Notes: a model not told the origin generated them from the sequence alone. A stretch of 64,000 nt of DNA from Pseudomonas typographi (GCF_014694385.1 NZ_JAAOCA010000021.1:53525-117524), one strand, 5' to 3'. Shown: positions 8,610 to 17,384, numbered from the stretch's first letter. Translations and numbers: made by a program.

Positions 8610-9380
8610 TTACAAAGACGCCGTGATGGCGCCGTCGACGTAAAGCACGTGGCCATTGACGAAGCTCGCCGCGTCGCTGGCGAGAAATACCGCTGCGCCG
8701 GCCAGCTCTTCCACATTGCCCCAGCGGCGGCTGGGTGTGCGCTGCACCAGCCAACTGCTGAAGGCGTCATCGGCCACCAGCGCCGCATTGAGTTCGGTCT
8801 TGAAGTAACCTGGGCCGATGCCGTTTACGTTCAGCCCATGGGGGCCCCAATCGATGGCCATGCCCTTGGTAAGCATCTTCAGGGCGCCCTTGCTGGCCGC
8901 ATAAGGGGCAATGCCTGGGCGGCCCAGTTCGCTTTGCACCGAACACACGTTGATGATCCGCCCATGGCCACGGGCGATCATGTGCTGGGCGACGGCCTGG
9001 CCGACCAGGAAGGCGCTGTCCAGGTTGGTGCGCATCAGTTGCTGCCACGCCTCGTAGGGGAATGCTTGCAAGGGCGCGCGGTGCTGCATGCCGGCGTTGT
9101 TCACCAGCACCTGCAATGGCCCCAGGTTTGCCTCGATCGCTTCCACCGCCGCCTTCACCGCCGCCGGGGAGGTTACGTCGAATGCTTGGCCATGGGCATC
9201 GAGCCCTTCGCTGCGCAGCGTGTCAACGGCGCCAGCCAGCGCGTCGGCGCGCCGGCCATTAAGCACCACCCGGGCGCCTGCCTGGGCCAACCCGCGGGCG
9301 ATGGCCAAGCCGATGCCGGCGGAAGAACCGGTGACCAGCGCCCATTGGCCATCAAGACGAAAGCGGTCGAGTATGTTCAT
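8610..9380 (-). CDS. SDR-family oxidoreductase, gluconate 5-dehydrogenase-like
   Basis: 256 aa, a classical short-chain dehydrogenase. It has the cofactor motif TGSSAGIGLA, the NNAG motif, and the catalytic Ser (SVQSE) with YxxxK (YAASKGA). The Arg after the first strand in NGRRADAL suggests NADP(H) preference. Overall it is closest to gluconate 5-dehydrogenase/IdnO- or KduD-type enzymes, which interconvert gluconate and ketogluconate. It sits between an MFS transporter (54 nt upstream) and a gluconate 2-dehydrogenase subunit 3-like gene (88 nt downstream), which supports a sugar-acid role. The exact substrate is inference. Confidence 0.88.
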   Translation of the reverse strand: MNILDRFRLDGQWALVTGSSAGIGLAIARGLAQAGARVVLNGRRADALAGAVDTLRSEGLDAHGQAFDVTSPAAVKAAVEAIEANLGPLQVLVNNAGMQHRAPLQAFPYEAWQQLMRTNLDSAFLVGQAVAQHMIARGHGRIINVCSVQSELGRPGIAPYAASKGALKMLTKGMAIDWGPHGLNVNGIGPGYFKTELNAALVADDAFSSWLVQRTPSRRWGNVEELAGAAVFLASDAASFVNGHVLYVDGAITASL

Positions 9381-9434
9381 GATCGGCTCCCGGAATGTTA
9401 TCGCCTATGAGCAAAGCACAAAACGCGCAAGCGG

Positions 9435-10742
9435 TTACTGGCCGGTCGCGACGGCTGCCGTGGCCCGGGCCGGAGGCTGTTCGCCGGCGGCCGGCTCGGC
9501 CACTTGGCGGGCCAGGGCCAAAATCACCACGGCGGCGCCGATGTCCAGCACCGCCAGGGCCACGAACAACGGGTTGTAGCCCACCTGCGTGACCAGCACA
9601 CCCAATATCGCGGTAAACAGTGCGGCGCCGAGGAACCCGCACATGCCGCCCAGGCCCGTGGCGGTGGCCACCTCGTTTTTGCCGAAGGAGTCGGACGTGA
9701 TCGAGTACAGCGCGCCGGAAAGCACCTGGTGGGCAAAACCACCGATGCACAGCAAAAGGATTGCCGTGTAGGGGCTGGCCGCCAGGCCGATGCAGCCCGG
9801 GCCAATCATGCACAGGCAACCGCTGAGCATCACCAGCTTGCGTGAGGTGAACAGCGACACCTTAAGGTGCTTGTGCAGCAGCGGCGAGAGGTATCCGCCC
9901 AGCACGCAACCCAGGTCTGCCGCCAAAAAGGGCAACCAGGCGAACAAGGCAATTTCCTTGATGTTCATGTGCCGTTCGGTCATCAAGTACAGCGGGATCC
10001 ACGCATTGAAAGTTTGCCAGGCAGGCTCGGAGAGGAACCGCGCCAGGGCTACGGCGTAAAAGTTGCGCCGGCCGAACACCTTGCGCCACTGCGCACGGGC
10101 TTTGGGCGCATCTTTGAGGTGCGCTTCCTGCCCGGCGAGGATGTAGTCGCGCTCTTGCTCCGACAGTAATCGCTGCTCGGTGGGGTGCTTGTAGATCCAC
10201 AGCCACAGCCCGCTCCATATCAGGCCGAAGGCGCCTACCAAGACGAACGCCAATTGCCAGCCACTGGTGAGGATGGCCCACACCACCAGGGGTGGGGCGA
10301 TCAACGCCCCGAGTGAAGAGCCCACATTGAACCAGCCCAATGCCACCGAGCGTTCCTTGGCCGGGAACCACTCGGTAGTGGCCTTGACCCCCGCCGGAAA
10401 CCCCGCTGCCTCGGTGACCCCGAGCATCCCGCGCAGGAACGCAAGGCTCTGCCAACCGGTGGCCAGTGCGGCGGCCGCGCACACCCCCGACCAAGCGATG
10501 GCGAAGCAGGCAAAGCCCATCTTGGTGCCGATAGCATCGACGATGTAACCGGCAACCGGTTGCATGAAGGCATAGCCCATCTGCCAGGCAACAACGATAT
10601 GCGAGTACTGTTCGGTCGAGATGCTGAGCTGCGACATCATTGTTGGCGCCGCTACGGAAAGGGTATTGCGAGCCAGGTAATTGATGACCAGGCCTGCGAT
10701 CATCAAGGAAACCATCCACCAGCGGATGCCTTTGATCTTCAT
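9435..10742 (-). CDS. MFS transporter, anion:cation symporter (hexuronate/sugar-acid) type
   Basis: 435 aa with twelve predicted membrane segments. The N-terminal signature WWMVSLMIAGLVINYLARNTLS and GVTEAAGFPAGVKATTEWFP are typical of the ACS family, which carries galactonate, glucarate and hexuronates with protons. It is the first gene of a three-gene minus-strand set with the SDR and the subunit 3-like protein, so it likely imports the sugar acid they oxidise. A candidate operator region lies just upstream. Confidence 0.9.
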   Translation of the reverse strand: MKIKGIRWWMVSLMIAGLVINYLARNTLSVAAPTMMSQLSISTEQYSHIVVAWQMGYAFMQPVAGYIVDAIGTKMGFACFAIAWSGVCAAAALATGWQSLAFLRGMLGVTEAAGFPAGVKATTEWFPAKERSVALGWFNVGSSLGALIAPPLVVWAILTSGWQLAFVLVGAFGLIWSGLWLWIYKHPTEQRLLSEQERDYILAGQEAHLKDAPKARAQWRKVFGRRNFYAVALARFLSEPAWQTFNAWIPLYLMTERHMNIKEIALFAWLPFLAADLGCVLGGYLSPLLHKHLKVSLFTSRKLVMLSGCLCMIGPGCIGLAASPYTAILLLCIGGFAHQVLSGALYSITSDSFGKNEVATATGLGGMCGFLGAALFTAILGVLVTQVGYNPLFVALAVLDIGAAVVILALARQVAEPAAGEQPPARATAAVATGQ

Positions 10743-11140
10743 GGTTGTTCACTCGGTATTGTTGTTATTGGGGTAAACGTGTACGGCGAAGTAGGTCGTC
10801 ATATCACCTGACTTTTATAGCGGTCGGGTAAAAGGCTGTCAATTTACCAATGGCTCTAGTGCATGGTATTGCGGGGCTTGGTACAAGTTAGACAAACTTG
10901 GTAATGGTTGCGTTAACAGTTAAAATTTATGCTGGCATGGGATGAAGTCGGACAACGGAGTGTGGTGCGCCGAGGGAGCGCACACGCAATGCCCGATGAA
11001 ATGTTGCTGCCGGGCAAGGCGCTGCGGCGAGCGCGACAGCGTCGGGCGATGAAGCGCAGCGAAGACGCGGCCCGGCACCAAAAGTTACCGGCAAAAGGCT
11101 GCAGCCACCTTTCGTGGCACCCAGGCGCCAGCGCCACCGG
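10743..11140. other. 398-nt intergenic region between the sugar-acid transporter and the downstream MFS exporter
   Basis: No convincing gene. The part nearest the transporter (10800-10920) is AT-richer and probably holds its promoter. Open frames on either strand further along are arginine-rich with no recognisable fold. A GC-rich imperfect inverted repeat (GCCGGGC near 11010, GCCCGGC near 11073) may be an RNA hairpin. Confidence 0.6.
10844..10904 (-). promoter_or_regulatory. Candidate operator repeats upstream of the sugar-acid transporter
   Basis: TTACCAA (10844-10850) is the exact inverse of TTGGTAA (10898-10904). CTTGGTA also occurs as a direct repeat at 10877 and 10897, 20 bp apart. CTTG-GTA-CAAG (10877-10887) forms a short inverted repeat. 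The roughly two-turn spacing suggests a multimeric regulator, possibly of the GntR or LacI kind. No regulator gene is adjacent, so this is tentative. Confidence 0.35.
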
Positions 11141-12328
11141 TTAGTTGCCGCCTTTCATCCGCCGCGCCACGGCATAAAGGCCAAACCCCACAAAGGCAGT
11201 GGCAGCGCCGATATAGCCAGTGCTGGTCCAGCCTAGCCCGGCGGTGATGGCCATGCCGCCCAGCCATGGGCCCAAGGCATTGGCCAGGTTGAAGGCGGCA
11301 TGGTTGGAGGCAGCGGCCAGGCTCGGGGCGTCGGCGGCGATGTCCATCAGGCGGATTTGCAACGGTGCGGCCAGCGACACCATGCTGCCCACCAGCCCGA
11401 TGCCCAGCACCACGCTCCACAGCGAACCGGCGGCGAACGGGAACAGCACCAGCACCAGCATGGCCCAGCCCAGCAGCAGGCCGACCGCGCGAAATTGCAA
11501 CCGATCGAACAATTTGCCCCCGGCAATATTGCCGACGATGCCGCCGACACCAAACGCGGCCAGCCCGACCGGTATCCATTGCGGGCTAACCCGCGTGACC
11601 TCGAGCATGGTCGGGGCCAGGTAGCTGAATACGCAGAACATCCCGGCAAAGCCAATGGCGCCGATAGCCAGGGCCATCCACACTTGCGGCTGGGTAAAGG
11701 CGCGCAGTTCCTTGCGCGGGTCGCTGCGCGCCTCGCCAGGGGGTTGCGGCACGTACCGCCCGACCAAGAAGAGCGTGCACAGCGCGATCACGCCCACCAG
11801 GGCGAAAGCCGAACGCCAACCGAAGAGCTGCCCGAGCGCGGTGGCGATCGGGTTGCCCAGCAGCATGGCCAAGGTCAGCCCCATCATCACCCGCGCCACC
11901 GCGCCTGCGCGGTGGTTGGCTGCCACCCTGCTGGAGGCCACCACCGCGGCGATACCGAAGTACGCGCCATGGGGCAGCCCCGAGACAAAGCGCAACGCCA
12001 CCAGCGCGCCGAAGCTGGGGGCAAAGGCCGTGGCCAGGTTGCCTAGTGCGTACAACGCCATCAATAGCAGCAACAGGTGCTTGCGTAGCAATGTGGCGCC
12101 GAGGATGGCGAGCAGCGGCGCGCCCACCATTACGCCCAAGGCGTAGGCACTGATCGCATGGCCCACCTGGGGTTCAGTCAGGTTCAGGTTGCTGGCGATG
12201 TTGGGCATCAGCCCCATGATCGCGAACTCACCCGTGCCGATGGCGAAACTGCCCACCGCCAGGGCCGCCTCCATTTTCGCGGCGGCGCGCCGAGGTAACA
12301 CGGCCGGCGGGGTTTGCGGGATAGACAT
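11141..12328 (-). CDS. MFS transporter, drug/sugar efflux (DHA1, AraJ-like)
   Basis: 395 aa with twelve hydrophobic segments. The first helix region AVGSFAIGTGEFAIMGLMPNIA, with its TGEF sequence, and LPHGAYFGIAAVVAS are hallmarks of the DHA1 group containing AraJ, YdhP and NepI-type exporters. The central loop after helix 6 is basic (PPGEARSDPRKELRAF). It sits alone, 213 nt downstream of mntH. The substrate is unknown; efflux of small metabolites or drugs is the family norm. Confidence 0.9.
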   Translation of the reverse strand: MSIPQTPPAVLPRRAAAKMEAALAVGSFAIGTGEFAIMGLMPNIASNLNLTEPQVGHAISAYALGVMVGAPLLAILGATLLRKHLLLLLMALYALGNLATAFAPSFGALVALRFVSGLPHGAYFGIAAVVASSRVAANHRAGAVARVMMGLTLAMLLGNPIATALGQLFGWRSAFALVGVIALCTLFLVGRYVPQPPGEARSDPRKELRAFTQPQVWMALAIGAIGFAGMFCVFSYLAPTMLEVTRVSPQWIPVGLAAFGVGGIVGNIAGGKLFDRLQFRAVGLLLGWAMLVLVLFPFAAGSLWSVVLGIGLVGSMVSLAAPLQIRLMDIAADAPSLAAASNHAAFNLANALGPWLGGMAITAGLGWTSTGYIGAATAFVGFGLYAVARRMKGGN

Positions 12329-12389
12329 GCGACGCTCCGTTCAAGGGGGGGCTAGTGTGGTGCCTGGGGCGTTGGCTACACCATCTTTC

Positions 12390-12445
12390 TTGGCGGTGCC
12401 TGTTGTTGCCGGGCAGCGTTGCCCGGCAACAACAGGCACCGCCAA
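12390..12445. repeat. Perfect 26-bp inverted repeat with 4-nt loop
   Basis: Bases 12390-12415 pair exactly with 12420-12445 around the loop GCGT, with no mismatch. The element lies in the 213-nt gap between mntH and the MFS exporter, both on the minus strand. There is no U-run on either side, so it is not a standard intrinsic terminator, though it would form a very stable RNA hairpin. It could be a REP-like palindrome, a miniature mobile element or an mRNA-stabilising structure. The rest of the gap holds nothing recognised. Confidence 0.8.
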
Positions 12446-12541
12446 TGTGCCAACGTCCAAACACTGCTCCAGGGAACCGCCCATGCTAAACAAACATCGG
12501 CGAAGGCGTCTAGCACGGGCTTTTTAGGAAGCGTACGGCCG

Positions 12542-13930
12542 TTAGCGGGACAGGCTGAAAGTGCCTACCAACAAATGCACGTTCAACACCACGATGATCG
12601 CCGCAATCAGCCAGGCAATGGCGCTCAAGGCTCGGCCAGCCACCAAGGGGCCCATCAATTGGCGGTCGGAAACGAACCGCACCAGTGGTATCACCGCTAA
12701 TGGCAATTGCATTGACAGTATCACTTGGCTGAGCACCAGCAGTTTGGCCGTGCCGGTTTCACCATACCAGGCGGTGATCAACACCACCGGGGCCACCGCC
12801 AGGCAGCGTGTGAGCAGGCGCCGTGCCCAGCTCGGAATGCGCAGGCGCAAAAAGCCTTCCATCACGATTTGTCCAGCCAGGGTCGCGGTCACGGTCGAAT
12901 TGATCCCCGACGCCAGCAGCGCCACGGCGAACAGCATCGAAGCGATGCCCACACCCAACATCGGCGACAGCAACTGGTAGGCTTGTTCGATGTCTTCGAC
13001 ATCGGTACGCCCCGCGGCATGGAACACCGTGGCGGCGGTGATCAGGATCGCGGCGTTGACGAACAGCGCCAGGGTGAGCGCCAGGGTACTGTCGGTGACC
13101 GCCCAGCGCAGGCCCTCTCGGCGGCCGGCCTCAGTACGCTCAAAGGCGCGGGTTTGCACGATAGAGGAGTGCAGGTAGAGGTTGTGCGGCATCACCGTAG
13201 CGCCCAGGATACCAATGGCCAAGTACAGCGCGGTGGGGTTGGTGACCACTTCGGCGCGGGGTATGAACCCGGCCAGCACGGCCGCGATCGGTGGTTGGCT
13301 CAGCATCATTTGCGCGATAAAACACAGGAAAATCAGCCCCAGCAGGCTTGCCACGAAGGCCTCCAGGGCGCGAAAGCCCTGGCGCATCAGCAACAGGATG
13401 AGAAACACATCGAGCGCGCAGAGTACCGCGCCCCACAGCAGGGGGATCCCGAACAGCAGCTTCAGGGCGATGGCGGTGCCGATCACTTCTGCCAAGTCGC
13501 AGGCGATGATGGCGATTTCACAAGCCAGCCACAGCAGGATGTTCACCGGCTTTGAATAGCGTTCACGGCAGGCTTGGGCCAGGTCCAGCCCGGTAGCGAT
13601 ACCCAGCCGCGCGGCCAGCGCCTGCAGCAGCATGGCCATCAGGTTCGACAGCAGTATCACCGACAACAACAGGTAGCCGAACCTGGACCCTCCGGCCAGG
13701 TCCGTGGCCCAGTTGCCAGGGTCCATATAGCCCACCGCAACCATATAACCCGGGCCGGCGAAGGCCAGCAGGCGGCGCAGCCAACTGCCGCCGCGGGGCA
13801 CCGCCACGCTGGCGTTGAGCGGGCCCAGGCTGGGCGGGCCATAACCCACGGCGCGTCGCAGCAGTTCGGGCTCGCCGTCTTCGGCCGGGTATTGGGGTTG
13901 TGCGTCGGGTTCGGCCACGTCAGGGAGCAC
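12542..13930 (-). CDS. mntH: Nramp-family Mn2+/Fe2+:H+ symporter
   Basis: 462 aa with about eleven membrane helices. Both metal-binding signatures are intact: GYMDPGNWATDLAGG in the first helix and VMPHNLYLHSSIVQTR in the sixth. The protein imports Mn2+ (and Fe2+) with protons across the inner membrane. The start used is GTG at 13930; GTG at 13921 is equally possible. The N-terminal 50 residues are a hydrophilic acidic tail longer than usual. It is divergent from rnd, with 167 nt between. Mn- or Fe-dependent control is expected, but no operator was clearly visible. Confidence 0.93.
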   Translation of the reverse strand: MLPDVAEPDAQPQYPAEDGEPELLRRAVGYGPPSLGPLNASVAVPRGGSWLRRLLAFAGPGYMVAVGYMDPGNWATDLAGGSRFGYLLLSVILLSNLMAMLLQALAARLGIATGLDLAQACRERYSKPVNILLWLACEIAIIACDLAEVIGTAIALKLLFGIPLLWGAVLCALDVFLILLLMRQGFRALEAFVASLLGLIFLCFIAQMMLSQPPIAAVLAGFIPRAEVVTNPTALYLAIGILGATVMPHNLYLHSSIVQTRAFERTEAGRREGLRWAVTDSTLALTLALFVNAAILITAATVFHAAGRTDVEDIEQAYQLLSPMLGVGIASMLFAVALLASGINSTVTATLAGQIVMEGFLRLRIPSWARRLLTRCLAVAPVVLITAWYGETGTAKLLVLSQVILSMQLPLAVIPLVRFVSDRQLMGPLVAGRALSAIAWLIAAIIVVLNVHLLVGTFSLSR

Positions 13931-14064
13931 TCGGCGGGTGGGCGGGCATTGCTGTTCAGAGCGTGGGGCGGCCCCCGATGTTCCCCACGGTTTGCGCTAA
14001 GCCAGCATCGGCGCCTGCCTGGCACCGCCCCATCGCGAGTGACCGCCAGGTGGCGCGCATCGCG

Positions 14065-14070
14065 TATACT
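14065..14070 (+). promoter_or_regulatory. Possible -10 element for rnd-ycgL
   Basis: TATACT lies about 28 nt before the rnd start, a good sigma-70 -10 hexamer. No strong -35 was seen. Tentative. Confidence 0.35.
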
Positions 14071-14097
14071 GCCCGGCATTGTCCGAGGGAGTACCCT

Positions 14098-15231
14098 GTG
14101 TCCATCGAAATCCACTGGATCCGCGACGACGCCACGCTGGCCAGTCACTGCCAGCACTGGCGTACATTGCCCTTTATCGCCGTCGACACCGAATTCATGC
14201 GGGTGGATACGTTTTACCCGCAAGCCGGCCTGGTGCAGGTCAGTGACGGGGTGGCCGCCTACCTGATCGACCCGCTGTGCATCGAACGGTGGGCGCCGCT
14301 GGCTGAATTGTTGGCTGCCCCCGCCGTGCTCAAGGTGCTGCATGCCTGCAGCGAAGACCTCGAAGTGTTGCAACGCCTGACCGGCACGGTGCCGTTGCCG
14401 TTGTTCGACACGCAATTGGCCGCCGGTTACCTGAACCTGGGGTTTTCCATGGGCTATTCGCGCTTGGTGCAACAGGTGTTGGGCCTGGAACTGCCTAAGG
14501 GCGAGACCCGCTCCGATTGGCTGCAGCGGCCGCTGGCCGAGGCGCAGGTGAGCTATGCCGCCGAAGATGCCCTGCACCTGGCCGAGCTCTATGTGGCGCT
14601 GAGCCCACGGCTGGGCGTGGAAAAACACGCTTGGGTGCTCGAAGATGGCGAAGAACTGGCGCAACAGCCCACCCGCGAAGTGAACCCGCGCGAGCTGTAC
14701 CGCGACGCGAAGATGGCCTGGAAACTGTCGCCGAGCCAACTGGCGGTGCTGCGTGAGTTGTGTGCCTGGCGCGAGTTGCAAGCACGTGAGCGCGATGTAC
14801 CGCGCAACCGGGTGCTTAAGGAAAGCAGCCTGTGGCCGTTGGCACGCTTCCAGCCGGCCAACCTCACCGCCATGGCCAAGATCGAAGACATGCACCCGCG
14901 CACGCTGCGCCAAGACGGCGAGGTGCTGCTCGAGCTGATCCAGCAGGCGGCCAGCCTGCCCGAGGCGCAATGGCCTGCGGCCTTGCCCGAGCCACTGCCA
15001 CTGGAAGCCTCGGCCGTGCTCAGGCAACTGCGGGCCATCGGCCAAGCCGAAGCCGAGCGGTTAGGCATTGCGCCGGAACTGGCGTTGCGCAAGAAAACCC
15101 TTGAAGCCTTGCTCAAGTCGGGGTTCCCCCATGGCCCCTACCAGTTGCCCGACTCACTGCGTGGTTGGCGCCGCCAGCGCTTGGGGCAAAAATTGCTCGA
15201 TGCCCTGGCCGGTAGTAAGGAACACCCATGA
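14098..15231 (+). CDS. rnd: Ribonuclease D
   Basis: 377 aa from the GTG at 14098, which gives the expected N-terminus. It is a DEDDy 3'-5' exonuclease: AVDTEFMR supplies the first Asp and Glu, HACSEDLEVL the second Asp, and YAAEDALHL the Tyr and last Asp. Two HRDC-type helical domains fill the C-terminal half (LCAWRELQARERDVPRNRVL). It trims tRNA precursors and other small RNAs. The stop overlaps the ycgL start by 4 nt, indicating translational coupling. Confidence 0.95.
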   Translation: MSIEIHWIRDDATLASHCQHWRTLPFIAVDTEFMRVDTFYPQAGLVQVSDGVAAYLIDPLCIERWAPLAELLAAPAVLKVLHACSEDLEVLQRLTGTVPLPLFDTQLAAGYLNLGFSMGYSRLVQQVLGLELPKGETRSDWLQRPLAEAQVSYAAEDALHLAELYVALSPRLGVEKHAWVLEDGEELAQQPTREVNPRELYRDAKMAWKLSPSQLAVLRELCAWRELQARERDVPRNRVLKESSLWPLARFQPANLTAMAKIEDMHPRTLRQDGEVLLELIQQAASLPEAQWPAALPEPLPLEASAVLRQLRAIGQAEAERLGIAPELALRKKTLEALLKSGFPHGPYQLPDSLRGWRRQRLGQKLLDALAGSKEHP

Positions 15232-15521
15232 AACGTATCTGTTCGATCTACAAAAGCCCCCGCAAACGCGAGATGTACCTTTACACCTTGAAGGCCGATG
15301 GGCTGGCGCGCCTGCCCGAGGGCTTGCTCAGCCTGTTCGGTACGCCGCAGCATGCGTTCGACTTGGTATTGAGCCCGGCACGCACGCTGGCCCGGGAGGA
15401 TATCCACAAAGTGCTGGAAAACCTCGACGGCCAGGGTTACCACCTGCAGATGCCGCCGCCGGAAGAAGACTACATCGAACATTTGCCTGACGAGTTGCTG
15501 CGACGTAACGACCCGATCTAA
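15228..15521 (+). CDS. YcgL domain-containing protein
   Basis: 97 aa, the full length of the small YcgL (DUF709) family. Recognisable parts are ICSIYKSPRKREMYLYT at the N-terminus, LPEGLLSLFGTP in the middle and the C-terminal LPDELLRRND. The function is unknown; the family is common in gammaproteobacteria and is often next to rnd, as here. Its ATG overlaps the rnd stop. Confidence 0.93.
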   Translation: MKRICSIYKSPRKREMYLYTLKADGLARLPEGLLSLFGTPQHAFDLVLSPARTLAREDIHKVLENLDGQGYHLQMPPPEEDYIEHLPDELLRRNDPI

Positions 15522-15622
15522 GCCACTGCGATGCGGCGCTTTGCGGCGTCGATTTCACTGTAAGCGGCCGCCGTACCACAGTAGGCTTGGCGCTTTTCGT
15601 TGGTCTTTCACAAGGTTTCACC

Positions 15623-16555
15623 ATGCGCGTTCTCATCGCGGAGCAACACTTCGCCACCTATGCTCGCCTGCTCGACCAGCAGGCCCCTTGGCTCGAAGTG
15701 CTTACCAGTGACGATTCTGCCGTCCTCGCCGAGCAAGCCGCGCAATGCGCCGTCTGGCTGGGCGAGCCAGCCCTGTTGGCCGGCCTGTTGCGCCAGGGCA
15801 ACCAGCCTCGCTGGGTACAGTCGACGTGGGCTGGCATCACCCCGCTGTTGGCCCCGGCCCTGCCACGGGATTACCTGCTAACCCGGGCGGTCGGCATTTT
15901 CGGCCAGGTCATGGCCGAATACGTGCTCACCTATATGCTCAACCATGAACGGATGGTGCTGTCGCGCTTGGTCAGCCAGGTCGAGCGCAAGTGGGACAAT
16001 CGCCTGCCGGCGAGTTTGCGTGGCCGCCGGGTGCTGATCGTGGGGGTGGGTGACATCGGCCAAAGCGTGGCGCGGTTTCTCGCACCGTTTGGCGTAATGC
16101 TCTATGGCATCGCCCGGCAAGCGCGTGAGCTGGCGCCGTTCATCGAAGTGGCCGAACTGGAGCAATTGGGCCGCTTAGTGGGCGAGGCCGATTACGTGAT
16201 TAATTTGCTGCCACACACCGCACACACCGACGACCTCTACAATGCCGAGCTGTTTGCCCGTTTTAACCCCGAGGCGCTGTTCATCAACGCCGGGCGCGGC
16301 ACTTCGGTGGTCGACGCCGACTTGGTCGAAGCGCTGAAAATGGGCCATGTGGCCGGTGCCGTGATCGATGTGTGCCGCCAGGAACCTTTGCCCCAGCGGC
16401 ACCCCTTCTGGACGGCCTGGGGCCTGCTGCTCACCGGCCACAGCGCGGCCCCTTCCTCGCCGGACTTGATGGTCGCGCTTTTTTTACAAAACCTTGAAGC
16501 GTTCCAGGCGGGTACGCCGCTGCAGGGCCAAGTGGATTTCGACCGGGGGTATTGA
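15623..16555 (+). CDS. D-2-hydroxyacid dehydrogenase
   Basis: 310 aa. The C-terminal NAD(P)-binding domain has GVGDIGQSVARFLAPFG (GxGxxG). The catalytic set of the D-isomer-specific 2-hydroxyacid dehydrogenases is present: Arg in INAGRGT, Glu in CRQEPLP and His in TGHSAAPSS. It resembles glyoxylate/hydroxypyruvate reductase-type enzymes, which reduce 2-keto acids in the cytosol; the preferred substrate cannot be read from sequence. The gap after ycgL is about 100 nt, and the gene ends at a hairpin shared with the convergent nitroreductase. Confidence 0.9.
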   Translation: MRVLIAEQHFATYARLLDQQAPWLEVLTSDDSAVLAEQAAQCAVWLGEPALLAGLLRQGNQPRWVQSTWAGITPLLAPALPRDYLLTRAVGIFGQVMAEYVLTYMLNHERMVLSRLVSQVERKWDNRLPASLRGRRVLIVGVGDIGQSVARFLAPFGVMLYGIARQARELAPFIEVAELEQLGRLVGEADYVINLLPHTAHTDDLYNAELFARFNPEALFINAGRGTSVVDADLVEALKMGHVAGAVIDVCRQEPLPQRHPFWTAWGLLLTGHSAAPSSPDLMVALFLQNLEAFQAGTPLQGQVDFDRGY

Positions 16556-16556
16556 A

Positions 16557-16620
16557 GCGGGTGGGGTTGTTTCAGCGGTGCGCACACAAATTGTGTCCCC
16601 AACTGCTGAAACACCCCGCC
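16557..16620. terminator. Probable bidirectional terminator hairpin
   Basis: Between two convergent genes, GTTTCAGC (16569-16576) pairs with GCTGAAAC (16605-16612). An inner CACAA/TTGTG stem and outer GCGGG/CCCGC arms extend it. The structure is long but has no clean U-tract, so termination is inferred from position and symmetry. Confidence 0.5.
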
Positions 16621-16654
16621 GAGGTGGCGCACCGAGGTGGCGCACCTAGGTGGC
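16621..16654. repeat. 13-bp tandem repeat at the end of the nitroreductase gene
   Basis: GAGGTGGCGCACC occurs twice back to back (16621-16633 and 16634-16646), then a partial third copy TAGGTGGC reaches 16654, just beyond the nitroreductase stop. It looks like replication slippage next to the terminator hairpin. No function is implied. Confidence 0.8.
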
Positions 16655-16655
16655 A

Positions 16656-17249
16656 TTAGAGGCTGAAGTTACCTTCCGCTGCAATTTCCCCTACCGGCTT
16701 GCGCGGGCTCGGCAGTTCCCGGGCCTGCAGCCCTTGCGGCAGGCTGGCCTTGTCGCCGAGCTTGCCGATCGCGACGGCGGCATGCAGTACGTAGCCGTCG
16801 GGTATCTGCAGCTCTTTACGGGTCAAATCCTGATCGAAGCCGGCCATGCCGTGGGTGTACCAACCGTCGAGGCTGGCTTGCAGGGCGAGGTGTGCCCAGG
16901 CCGAGCCAGTGTCGAAGGTGTGCCACAGGGCAGGGCTTTCTTCGCTGGCACCAGGGGCGGTGAACGTGGTTTTCGAGATCACGATCACCAGCGCGGACGC
17001 ATGCTGCGCCCAGCCGCGGTTGAACTCATTGAGCAACCCCAGAAAACGCTGCCAGTTCGGCGTGTCGCGGCGTGCATAGAGAAACCGCCACGGCTGCGAG
17101 TTGTACGCCGAGGGCGCCCAGCGTGCCGCCTCGAAAAAGCCCAGCAGGGTTGTTTCCGGGATCGGCTCGGCGTTGAATGCGCGAGGTGACCAGCGATTGA
17201 TGAATTGCTCGTGAATGGCGTAATCGGCGATACGTGGGCTGTCGCTCAT
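16656..17249 (-). CDS. Nitroreductase-family protein
   Basis: 197 aa from the ATG at 17249, which has AAGGAA eight bases upstream. FMN-binding segments of the nitroreductase fold are visible: INRWSPRAFNAEPIP near the N-terminus with the Arg-Ser-x-Arg motif, and EAARWAPSAYNSQPWRFLYAR. A C-terminal region holds the AIGKLGD strand. These homodimeric flavoproteins use NAD(P)H to reduce nitro or quinone compounds. An upstream in-frame start at 17300 would add 17 poorly conserved residues. Confidence 0.92.
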   Translation of the reverse strand: MSDSPRIADYAIHEQFINRWSPRAFNAEPIPETTLLGFFEAARWAPSAYNSQPWRFLYARRDTPNWQRFLGLLNEFNRGWAQHASALVIVISKTTFTAPGASEESPALWHTFDTGSAWAHLALQASLDGWYTHGMAGFDQDLTRKELQIPDGYVLHAAVAIGKLGDKASLPQGLQARELPSPRKPVGEIAAEGNFSL

Positions 17250-17384
17250 GGCAAGTTCCTTAGCGGGTGAGGGGGTACGTCGCCACGCGGCGTCCGTCAA
17301 AGCCGCTAAAGCTACTGCGATGCCCGGCCGATGACAAGTGAACCGGTGCGCCGTAGACTAGCGCGCCATGAATATAGGTGCGCC

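Noticed and set aside
10913..11144. Overlapping 71-74 residue open frames on both strands in the gap upstream of the sugar-acid transporter
   Set aside because: Arginine-rich, no ribosome site, no recognisable fold; typical of random frames in GC-rich DNA.
13657..15045. Long minus-strand frame spanning mntH start and rnd
   Set aside because: Crosses two well-supported genes in other frames and has the His/Gln-rich composition of an antisense artefact.
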